From Acetobacteraceae bacterium (GTDB lineage Bacteria > Pseudomonadota > Alphaproteobacteria > Acetobacterales > Acetobacteraceae), in the NCBI GenBank assembly GCA_947475475.1, contig CANJOG010000030.1:1-11610 (forward strand): a DNA stretch of 11,610 bases, given 5' to 3'. Under the pieces are notes generated by a model. It was given only the letters and a program-made list of their open reading frames with translations. It was not told where the DNA came from and ran no database searches. Below, in pieces: positions 1-6,042 of the stretch. Numbering within the stretch: the first letter of the stretch is position 1; every line of letters begins with the position of its first letter. The position numbers were made by a program, and so were the translations under genes.

Positions 1-1
1 A

Positions 2-49
2 CAGACCATCGAGCATCGACGCTTGCAACACCGCAAACTCGCCGCCTAA
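2..49 (+). other. 3' end of an unidentified open frame
   Basis: An open frame enters from the left edge, reads QTIEHRRLQHRKLAA and stops with TAA. Its position next to insertion-sequence debris makes a transposase tail plausible, but I do not recognise the family and 15 residues are too few to assign it. The 70 bases after it hold no gene I can support. Confidence 0.2.
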
Positions 50-122
50 CATAAACCCCCAGACGAGGCCCGCACTCCACTAATTTACGCCGCCAGTTGT
101 GCCAAAAGTTCTGACGACGGAC

Positions 123-275
123 AAACCCCAGTTTCCCAAGCGGTTCGGCTGTATCGAGGATGCCAAGACGTTCTGCCGCCAGTTTTTCGATTGGTATAAT
201 CGTGATCATCATCACGCCGGTATCGGCCTGATGACGCCAGACCAGGTTCATTACGGCCAGGCCGAGGACGTTTAG
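123..275 (+). pseudogene. IS3-family transposase (OrfB) C-terminal fragment
   Basis: This frame reads about 50 residues and ends in TAG. It contains FGCIEDAKTFCRQFFDWYN followed by a HHHAGIGLMTP-type segment and VHYGQAEDV. This is the tail of the rve integrase core of IS3-family OrfB transposases, just after the catalytic glutamate, where the family shows an F(D/E)WYN..HRH.GIG..TP pattern. No start codon or catalytic DDE residues are present. The residues before position 123 do not match the family, which places a break there, and the protein stops earlier than many relatives. It is therefore a dead remnant. It ends exactly where a second, oppositely oriented IS3 fragment ends. Confidence 0.75.
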
Positions 276-397
276 CCCCGTAGCGTTGCGATCCGGTCCA
301 ACTCACGCCCCACCCTCCGACCGGAGAGCGATGTATCTGCGACCAGGCCAAGGCATTCGAGGGTGAAGTCGTCGACCACCGGCAAACCCGGCGCGGT
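272..397 (-). pseudogene. IS3-family transposase core fragment, antisense to its neighbour
   Basis: On the minus strand about 41 codons are open between a TGA at 398-400 and a TAA at 272-274. They read VVDDFTLECLGLVADTS and then LSGRRVGRELDRIAT. This matches the stretch of IS3-family OrfB between the first and second catalytic aspartates (family pattern: V(V/N)DD.TRECLA...DTSISG.RVARELD). The match decays upstream of about 385, where a shift of frame seems to have occurred, and ends at 275, so both flanks are lost. It faces the plus-strand tail fragment at 123-275. Whether both came from one element by inversion or from two elements cannot be told from this window. Confidence 0.7.
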
Positions 398-574
398 TCA
401 CTTGCCTCCGGCACCGACTACCGATCTACAACCTCAGTCTGATTACAGTTGTCGGTAAACCCCCGCCGGTTCACACTTGACGACAGCCGGTATCTGACGG
501 AGAGGGCACTACGGTGCATTTTGCGAAGTAACGACAGAGACCTCCCATGACAGCAGGTATTTGAAGGACATGGC
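398..574. other. Non-coding leader of the plus-strand gene pair
   Basis: I see no gene in this stretch. It should hold the promoter for the gene at 575. A TTGACG hexamer lies at 477-482, but no good -10 box follows at the usual spacing, so no promoter is called. An AAGGA at 564-568 lies 6 bases before the ATG at 575 and is a good ribosome binding site. Confidence 0.4.
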
Positions 575-1021
575 ATGATCGGCAAAATACCCACTCTTGC
601 GTTCGCGATACTGCTTGCCGGACTGGTGTATCCAGCCGAAGCACGCAACGTGCCCTATCGCCTGCCTCTTCAGCCCCTGCTCGACAGTCCTCAATTCCGC
701 GACTCTGGCAGCTCGGACATGATGTTTCTGTTTGGGAACACACCTTCTGTCCCCGGAATCTCTGTCATCAGCAGCCTCGTCGTCACACGAAAAGCCCGTA
801 TCCCCGGCAAGGCGGATGAAATTGCCTGTGCGACCGCAATGGTCGCAGCGCTGCGGGAGTTGCGGGACCATGCTGTGCGACAAGGCGGCAATGCGGTGGT
901 CAACGTGAACAGCGCTTTCAGAGGCAATATCTTCTCAAGCGCGACCGACTATGAATGTCACGCGGGCAGCCATAGTGTCGTGATCACGCTGCAAGCCAGC
1001 ATCGCCAAGGTTCCGCGCTGA
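575..1021 (+). CDS. Small exported protein, excinuclease-misnamed / YbjQ-like family
   Basis: The 148-residue product starts with a short basic end, a hydrophobic segment (about residues 8-18) and a likely cleavage site near AEA-RN at 22-25, so it is probably periplasmic or secreted. The start is supported by AAGGA 6 bases upstream. The distinctive part is the C-terminal half: GGNAVVNVNSAF (about 104-115), then SSATDYECHAGS (121-132) and a closing beta strand VVITLQASI. Small exported proteins with this S.T.YECHAG ending are often annotated as excinuclease ATPase subunit, a name with no support, because there is no Walker motif or UvrA zinc finger. The GGNAVV segment recalls YbjQ-type domains. 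Molecular role unknown. Two cysteines (C85 and C128) could pair after export. It is followed after 17 bases by a second exported protein and probably shares its transcript. Confidence 0.75.
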   Translation: MIGKIPTLAFAILLAGLVYPAEARNVPYRLPLQPLLDSPQFRDSGSSDMMFLFGNTPSVPGISVISSLVVTRKARIPGKADEIACATAMVAALRELRDHAVRQGGNAVVNVNSAFRGNIFSSATDYECHAGSHSVVITLQASIAKVPR

Positions 1022-1038
1022 AATTGAGGTCATTGGAC

Positions 1039-1857
1039 ATGACGCTGGCCAAGTGTGGATACCTGGCGCGCCTGGCAATGGCGTTCATCCTCTGCTCCCT
1101 GTCGGCCGCTGCGTCCGCAGCGGCGCAGGGCGGCACTGCCATCGGCAGCGCGTTCCACGACTGCGCGGATTGCCCGGAGATGGTCGTGGTCGGCCCAGGC
1201 AGTTTCATCATGGGCCAATATGGTGTGCGTCGCTCGTCCCCACCGCACCAAGTCACGATAGGCCGCGGCTTTTCCATCGGTCGTTACGACGTCACCTTTG
1301 ACGAATATGATGCCTGCGTTGCCGATCACGGCTGCCAGGGGCCCACACGGGATTACGGATGGGGCCGTGGAAGGCGACCAGTGGTCGATATCTCCTGGGA
1401 TGACGCCGTCGTCTATGCAGCCTGGCTGAGCCACCGCACAGGCCGCCGCTATCGCCTGCCGAGCGAGGCCGAATATGAATATGCCATGCGTGCCGGCAGC
1501 ACGGACGCCTTCTGGTTTGGCAATGATATCGGCCGCAACGCGGCGAACTGCAACGGTTGCGGCAGCGCGTGGGACAACCGCATGACCGCTCCGGTCGGCA
1601 GCTTTGCTCCCAATGCTTTTGGTATCTACGACGCCGTTGGCAATATCTCCCGCTGGGTTCAGGATCAATGGCATGCCAATTACGACGGCGCACCAACCGA
1701 TGGCAGCGTTTGGGCAAATGGTGATCCGCTACGGCGTGTGATCCGTGGCGGGTCCTGGTTCAACGGACCGGATTTCCTGCATTCCGCCTATCGGAATGCC
1801 GACACGTCACGCGTGCGCAATGGCAAGATCGGCTTCCGCATCGCACGCGATCTCTAA
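1039..1857 (+). CDS. Exported SUMF1/FGE-fold protein (PvdO/EgtB-like), without FGE cysteines
   Basis: The product is 272 residues with a signal peptide (hydrophobic core about 10-25, Ala-rich cleavage region near 28). I chose the ATG at 1039 because GAGG at 1026-1029 lies 9 bases before it. The in-frame TTG at 1024 has no ribosome binding site. The FGE-sulfatase domain fills about 45-272: DCADCPEMVVVGPGSFIMG at the front, then PVVDISWDDAVVYAAWLS, RLPSEAEYEYAMRAG (139-152), NAFGIYDAVGN (192-202), RVIRGGSWF (233-241) and IGFRIAR at the end. True formylglycine-generating enzymes have a Cys two residues after GGSW and another just after it to bind copper; here the sequence is GGSWFNGPDFLHSAYR, with neither. 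The usual GNVWEW motif is also changed to GNISRW. A role as sulfatase activator is therefore unlikely and no sulfatase is nearby. It may bind ligand, act structurally, or modify another periplasmic partner. It converges on the APE operon. Confidence 0.88.
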   Translation: MTLAKCGYLARLAMAFILCSLSAAASAAAQGGTAIGSAFHDCADCPEMVVVGPGSFIMGQYGVRRSSPPHQVTIGRGFSIGRYDVTFDEYDACVADHGCQGPTRDYGWGRGRRPVVDISWDDAVVYAAWLSHRTGRRYRLPSEAEYEYAMRAGSTDAFWFGNDIGRNAANCNGCGSAWDNRMTAPVGSFAPNAFGIYDAVGNISRWVQDQWHANYDGAPTDGSVWANGDPLRRVIRGGSWFNGPDFLHSAYRNADTSRVRNGKIGFRIARDL

Positions 1858-1864
1858 ACACGAG

Positions 1865-3091
1865 CTACGCCACGCGGAAGATTAGCGACGTATTGATGCC
1901 ACCAAACGCGAAATTGTTCTTCATCAGATATTCGGCTTGGATATCCCGCGGCGCACCCATCAGATAATCTAACTCGGCACAGTTAGGATCAATCTCGGTC
2001 AAATTTGCGGTGGGCAGGAAGCGTCCTTCACGCTGCATGGACAAAGCCAACCAGCTCTCGATCGCGCCGCACGCGCCCAGAGTGTGGCCGAATTGCCCCT
2101 TGAGCGAATGGATCGGCATGCGCGCGCCAAATACCGCGTTGGTCGCAATGCTCTCTGCGACATCACCGTGATCGGTCGCGGTGCCGTGGCCACAGACAAA
2201 ACCAACTGCCTCGGGCGGGAGGCCGGCATCGCGTAAGGCCATCTGCAGCGCAATTTCCATCGTTGGCGCATTGGGCTGGGTGACATGCGTCCCATCTGAA
2301 TTGGTGCCGAAGCCCACGACTTCCGCATGAATATGCGCGCCGCGCGCCAGGGCATGCTCACGCTCCTCCAGCACCAAAGTAGCCGCTCCCTCGCCTATCA
2401 CCAGCCCATCGCGCGCGGCATCGAACGGACGCGGCGTGGTGTGTGGTTCGTCATTGCGTGTCGAGGTGGCATAGAGCGTATCGAACACCGCTGCCATGGT
2501 CGGGCAAAGCTCCTCGGCGCCACCCGCGATCATCACATCCTGCGCGCCATTCCTCACCGCCTCATACGCATAGCCGACCGCTTGGCTGCCCGACGTGCAG
2601 GCAGAGGATGTGGTGATGATTCTTCCCGTCACCCCAAAGAAAATGCCGATATTCACCGCCGCGGTGTGGCTCATCATCTGCACATAGCTGGTAGCGGTCA
2701 CATGCCGGATCGTGCCGTTGGTCATCATCTCCGCAAAGGCGATCACTGGCGGCGTACTGCCAAAGGAGGAGCCATAGGCAATCCCCGTGCGCCCGTCGCG
2801 CAGCACCGCTTCGTCACGCAAACCCGCATCAATCAATGCCCGTTCGGTCGCATAAACGGCGAGGCGCGACACCCGGCCCATGGTCCGCAATTTCTTACGG
2901 GGATAGAGCCTGTCAGCATCAAATCCGATGATGGGCCCGGCCAGGCGCGTATTCATGCCCTCATAGCGTTCCCAGTCCGGCATCATGCGGATCGCCGTCT
3001 CGCCCGCCAACATGCGATCGCGGATGGTCGTCCAATCATCACCCAGGGCCGTGATTCCACCAAGCCCGGTTACCACCACGCGGCGCGTCAC
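1865..3091 (-). CDS. apeR: Beta-ketoacyl-ACP synthase (FabF-like), ApeR position
   Basis: The 408-residue product condenses malonyl-ACP with an acyl- or aryl-ACP in the polyene pathway. It begins with the typical MTRRVVVTGLGGITALG. The thiolase-fold catalytic triad is intact: Cys165 in TTSSACTSGSQ, His302 in CGHGTATDHGD and His336 in KGQFGHTLGACGA, with Lys331 beside it. FGG near 396-398 closes the active site as in KAS II. The GTG start at 3089-3091 overlaps the ketoreductase stop as GTGA, so translation is probably coupled; the frame runs open farther upstream but that part is antisense-frame noise inside the ketoreductase. As the last gene of the operon it corresponds to ApeR. An intact Cys means it is a real condensing enzyme and not a chain-length factor. 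FabF of fatty acid synthesis is the alternative by sequence, but context argues against that. Confidence 0.93.
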   Translation of the reverse strand: MTRRVVVTGLGGITALGDDWTTIRDRMLAGETAIRMMPDWERYEGMNTRLAGPIIGFDADRLYPRKKLRTMGRVSRLAVYATERALIDAGLRDEAVLRDGRTGIAYGSSFGSTPPVIAFAEMMTNGTIRHVTATSYVQMMSHTAAVNIGIFFGVTGRIITTSSACTSGSQAVGYAYEAVRNGAQDVMIAGGAEELCPTMAAVFDTLYATSTRNDEPHTTPRPFDAARDGLVIGEGAATLVLEEREHALARGAHIHAEVVGFGTNSDGTHVTQPNAPTMEIALQMALRDAGLPPEAVGFVCGHGTATDHGDVAESIATNAVFGARMPIHSLKGQFGHTLGACGAIESWLALSMQREGRFLPTANLTEIDPNCAELDYLMGAPRDIQAEYLMKNNFAFGGINTSLIFRVA

Positions 3092-3813
3092 AGCATGCCC
3101 CCATTCACCGATATCACTTGCCGCGTCACATAACTTGCCGCATCCGAACACAGGAAGGAGACCACCGCCGCAACCTCTTCCGGCCGTCCGATGCGGCGCA
3201 TGGGGATGGCGTCGAGCACATGCTCCAGCGGCACATCGCGGATGATATCCGTCTCGATCAGGCCGGGAGCGACACAGTTCACCGTGATGTTCCGCTTGGC
3301 CAGCTCCACCGCCAGGGACTTTGCGGCACCGATAATACCGGCCTTGCTGGCGCTGTAATTCACCTGCCCCCGGTTGCCAGCCAGGCCTGCGATCGAGGAA
3401 AGCGCCACGATCCGCCCGCCCTTGCGCCGCCGCACCATCGGCATCACCAGCGGATGCAGAACATTGTAGAAGCCGTCGAGATTGGTACGCAGCACGCCGT
3501 CCCAGTCGGCATCGGTCAGGGCAGGGAAGGCGGCATCGGCAATGATGCCGGCATTGAGCACCACGCCATGCGGCGCGCCATGGGCCTCGACATCCGCCTC
3601 CAGCGCGGCGCGGCAGCCCGTGCGGTCGGCAATATCGAATTGCAGCACCCTGCCTTGCCGCCCGAGAATGTGCACCGCGGCCAGCGTTGCCGCAGCGCCA
3701 TCGACATCGCGCAGGCAATGCACCGCGATATCAAAGCCGTCCCGCGCCAGCTGCACGGCGATGGCGCGGCCAATCCCCTTGCTCGCGCCGGTAACAAAAA
3801 TAGTTCTGTTCAC
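3088..3813 (-). CDS. apeQ: 3-ketoacyl-ACP reductase (FabG-type SDR), ApeQ
   Basis: This 241-residue short-chain dehydrogenase/reductase reduces the beta-keto group after each condensation, using NADPH. The Rossmann motif TGASKGIG is at residues 8-15, NAG at 87-89, and the catalytic set is Asn111, Ser140, Tyr153 and Lys157 (SS at 139-140, YSASK at 153-157). PGLIETD follows in the substrate loop and the protein ends in NGGML, as FabG enzymes do. It starts with GTG at 3811-3813, overlapping the stop of the dehydratase as GTGA, with GGAG about 11 bases upstream. Length is normal for FabG. It could be mistaken for the housekeeping fabG, but it sits between an APE dehydratase and an APE ketosynthase, which fixes the pathway. 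Confidence 0.93.
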   Translation of the reverse strand: MNRTIFVTGASKGIGRAIAVQLARDGFDIAVHCLRDVDGAAATLAAVHILGRQGRVLQFDIADRTGCRAALEADVEAHGAPHGVVLNAGIIADAAFPALTDADWDGVLRTNLDGFYNVLHPLVMPMVRRRKGGRIVALSSIAGLAGNRGQVNYSASKAGIIGAAKSLAVELAKRNITVNCVAPGLIETDIIRDVPLEHVLDAIPMRRIGRPEEVAAVVSFLCSDAASYVTRQVISVNGGML

Positions 3814-4253
3814 GCGGGCAATTCTCCATTCTCGGGCGGTTCATAGACGGTCAGGTCGCTCTCCGCGGCGAGCACACCGTCAATCTCGATTCGGCCGAGA
3901 AATCTGCCCAGCGCCGCGTCTCGGTAGGTCAGCCTCACCCCGATAACCAGCCGCTCGCCAAGAAGGAAGGCCGGACGGTGCCAGCGAAAGGCGCGCGCGC
4001 CGAGCAGATAGCCCCGGCGTGGCGCAAGCCCGCTCTCACGCGCCACGGCGCCAGCCCAGGCACCGCAGGTCTGGGCCATGTATTCGATGCCGATATGCGC
4101 GGGCACGCGATCGCCCTCCAGGAACAGTGTGTCCGGCCGAATGGTCAGCGCGGCACTGGCATGCTGGGCGCCCCAGTCTATGATTTCGTCAATCAGCAGC
4201 ATGGGCGGGCGATGCGGCAGCAACTCGGTGGGGTTCCATGGAAAGAGCTGCAT
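3810..4253 (-). CDS. apeP: APE 3-hydroxyacyl-ACP dehydratase subunit, HotDog fold, ApeP
   Basis: The 147-residue HotDog protein dehydrates the 3-hydroxyacyl-ACP intermediate. It opens like FabZ/ApeP with LLPHRPPMLLIDEI (11-24) and has VPAHIGIEYMAQTCG (50-64), where Glu57 matches the catalytic acid of FabZ (M.E.MAQ). The HFPG motif that supplies the catalytic His in FabZ is absent. This fits ApeP, which in Xenorhabdus was crystallised as a heterocomplex with ApeI; the missing His would come from the ApeI domain encoded at the front of this operon. I placed the start at the ATG at 4251-4253, one base after the ketosynthase stop, because homology begins there. Earlier in-frame starts (up to 4298) lie inside the ketosynthase gene. 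Confidence 0.88.
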   Translation of the reverse strand: MQLFPWNPTELLPHRPPMLLIDEIIDWGAQHASAALTIRPDTLFLEGDRVPAHIGIEYMAQTCGAWAGAVARESGLAPRRGYLLGARAFRWHRPAFLLGERLVIGVRLTYRDAALGRFLGRIEIDGVLAAESDLTVYEPPENGELPA

Positions 4254-4254
4254 T

Positions 4255-5454
4255 TCAAACCCCGGCGCCGAGCAGCACGGCGACATTGCTGCCGCCAAAG
4301 GCGCAGGACAGGCTCAGCATGGCGCGCGCCGGATCAGCGGCATCGCCCGGCCGTGCCAAGCGGATCGGCGGAATCTCCGCGTCGCTCTCGCCATCCCAGG
4401 CATGCGGAGGCAGGACACCGCCACTGATGGCGGGTTGCAGCGCCATCCAGCAGAAAGCCGCCTCATTGGCCGCCGCAGCGCCGAGCATATGGCCGGTGAA
4501 CAGCTTGGTGCCGCTGCACGCAACCTCATCGCCAAACAGACCGGCGATGGCGCGCCCCTCCATGACATCATTCAGCCGCGTGCCAGTGGCATGCAGATTG
4601 ACGTAGCCCACCGCATCTGGAGCCAGCCCCGCGAGATCCAGCGCCCGCTGCATCGCGGCGCGCGCCCCGGCGCCATCCGGCAAAGGTGCGCTGACATGAT
4701 GCGCATCCGAGCTTTCACCCACCGCGAGCAGGCGCACCGGGCCGGGTGCCGGTTCAAGCAGAAAGAACGCTGCGCCTTCACCAATGCAGGTGCCGTCACG
4801 ATTGCGGCTGAAGGCATTGAGCGGCCGCGACGACAGCGCCTCCAGCGAGTGGAACCCGTGCAGCGTCAGGCCGCACAGCGTGTCGCAGCCGCCGACAATC
4901 GCCGCGTCGCAGAACCCGGCCTCGATCAGCCGCTGCGCCGCGGCAATGGCCTTGCCGGACGATGAACAGGCAGTATTGACCGTATAGGCAGGCCCATCCA
5001 GGTCCAGCAGTTCGGCCACGAAGGCGGCGAGATTGCCGGGCTCCTGCTGGCTGTAGGTGTAATCGGCCGGCCAGCCTCCCTGCTGGTCACGCGCCGCCAG
5101 CGCCGCCTCGCCATCGGCGATGCCGGAGGTGGAGGTTCCGAGGATGACGGCAATGCGCCCCGCCCCATAGCGCGCCCGCGCCGCAGCGAGCTGCTGGGCG
5201 ATCTGCCCCAGCGCCGAGAGGGCAAGCCGGTTGTTGCGGCAATCGTATTGTCGCAGCCCCGGCGGGACAGGTGCGAAATCACCCGCCACCGCGCCAACCC
5301 AGAGTGTGGCCCCACTCACCAGATCCTGCCGTGGTATCAGCCCGCCCGCCTGCCACCAGGCATCCCCCGCCGGGGCGAACAGCCGCGCCGCTACCGCGCG
5401 CGGACCACAACCGAGCGCGTTGACGATGCCAAGGGCGGTGAGATGCAACGTCAT
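4255..5454 (-). CDS. apeO: Beta-ketoacyl-ACP synthase, ApeO position
   Basis: The 399-residue ketosynthase extends the growing polyene on its carrier protein. The triad is complete: Cys163 in VNTACSSSGKA, His288 in NLHATGTRLND and His322 in KLFTGHMLGAAAA, with Lys317. CAFGGSN at the C-terminus is the usual gate loop. It differs clearly from the second ketosynthase at 1865-3091, so the two are not recent duplicates. In APE systems ApeO pairs with a cysteine-less chain-length factor (ApeC); no such gene is in the window. The ATG at 5452-5454 overlaps the stop of the upstream lipoprotein gene as ATGA, which decides the start over the in-frame upstream Met near 5529. Confidence 0.92.
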   Translation of the reverse strand: MTLHLTALGIVNALGCGPRAVAARLFAPAGDAWWQAGGLIPRQDLVSGATLWVGAVAGDFAPVPPGLRQYDCRNNRLALSALGQIAQQLAAARARYGAGRIAVILGTSTSGIADGEAALAARDQQGGWPADYTYSQQEPGNLAAFVAELLDLDGPAYTVNTACSSSGKAIAAAQRLIEAGFCDAAIVGGCDTLCGLTLHGFHSLEALSSRPLNAFSRNRDGTCIGEGAAFFLLEPAPGPVRLLAVGESSDAHHVSAPLPDGAGARAAMQRALDLAGLAPDAVGYVNLHATGTRLNDVMEGRAIAGLFGDEVACSGTKLFTGHMLGAAAANEAAFCWMALQPAISGGVLPPHAWDGESDAEIPPIRLARPGDAADPARAMLSLSCAFGGSNVAVLLGAGV

Positions 5455-6032
5455 GAGTCGATCACTGCGGAACTGATGTCGAGGCTGTAGCTGAAGGCCC
5501 GGTTGCGGAACAATACCCGTCCCTGCCAACGCTGCCCCTGGCCACCCGGCCCTTGATACGCCGCCTGCGCGATCTCCACGTCACCGGACAGGATCCGCCG
5601 TAGCCCTGGCGCCTCTTCCAGCCGGACGCCGGCCTGCCGCAGCGCCGGCTCCAACAGCGCTGTGGGCCAGTAGATCAGCGCCAGGTCGGCCAGCAGATTT
5701 TCCGGACGGAACAACGCCGGCAACCAGGGCGCGGCCTCGATGGCCGGTTCCTTGCCGCGCCAGTCGATGGTCATCGCCCGCCGTCCCATCCCGTCCAGCG
5801 CCACCATCTGGAGTCCGCGAGGCGAGAGGGCGAGCAGCGTCTCAAAGCCCAGCCCCCCGCCCGGAAAGCCAGCCAGGACGCGTTGCTCCACCGTGATGGT
5901 CTGCCCGAGCAGGGCCGGATGGGGCACGCGCAGCGCGACGCCCGCTGCAATCGGCACGGCCTCCCCCGGCGCCAAAGCGGGCGCGGCACAGGCCGCGAGC
6001 GGCAGGGCCAGGATCAGCGTCCGGCGTCTCAT
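5451..6032 (-). CDS. apeN: DUF3261 family outer-membrane lipoprotein, ApeN
   Basis: The 193-residue product begins MRRRTLILALPLAAC, a lipoprotein signal with lipobox LAAC and lipidated Cys15; the next residue is Ala rather than Asp, which favours outer-membrane sorting. The rest is soluble, with few distinct motifs (IDWRGKEPAIEAAPWLPALFRP in the middle, ending near RVLFRNRAFSYSLDI), and fits DUF3261, the family always found beside the APE exporter. It is thought to act with the LolA-like protein and MMPL pump in placing the product in the outer membrane; biochemical function is not established. I prefer the ATG at 6030-6032 because GAGGTGGG lies just upstream, overlapping the exporter stop; a GTG at 6039-6041 in frame lacks a site and would spoil the lipoprotein signal little. 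Confidence 0.82.
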   Translation of the reverse strand: MRRRTLILALPLAACAAPALAPGEAVPIAAGVALRVPHPALLGQTITVEQRVLAGFPGGGLGFETLLALSPRGLQMVALDGMGRRAMTIDWRGKEPAIEAAPWLPALFRPENLLADLALIYWPTALLEPALRQAGVRLEEAPGLRRILSGDVEIAQAAYQGPGGQGQRWQGRVLFRNRAFSYSLDISSAVIDS

Positions 6033-6042
6033 GCTGCCCACC

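Noticed and set aside
477..482. TTGACG resembling a -35 box upstream of the gene at 575
   Set aside because: No acceptable -10 sequence follows 16-18 bases downstream, so a promoter call would be guesswork.
1024..1038. TTG start for the SUMF1-like gene
   Set aside because: No ribosome binding site precedes it, whereas GAGG is well placed for the ATG at 1039.
1030..1674. 214-codon minus-strand open frame opposite the SUMF1-like gene
   Set aside because: Shadow of the plus-strand gene, whose motifs are clear and which has a signal peptide and ribosome binding site.
1858..1864. Bidirectional terminator between the convergent genes
   Set aside because: Only 7 bases separate the stops and I see no stem-loop with a T run around them.
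3092..3718. 200-codon extension upstream of the apeR ketosynthase in the same frame
   Set aside because: It lies inside the ketoreductase gene, is Arg/Cys/Gly-rich, and has no ketosynthase homology. The GTG at 3089-3091 precedes the family's normal N-terminus.
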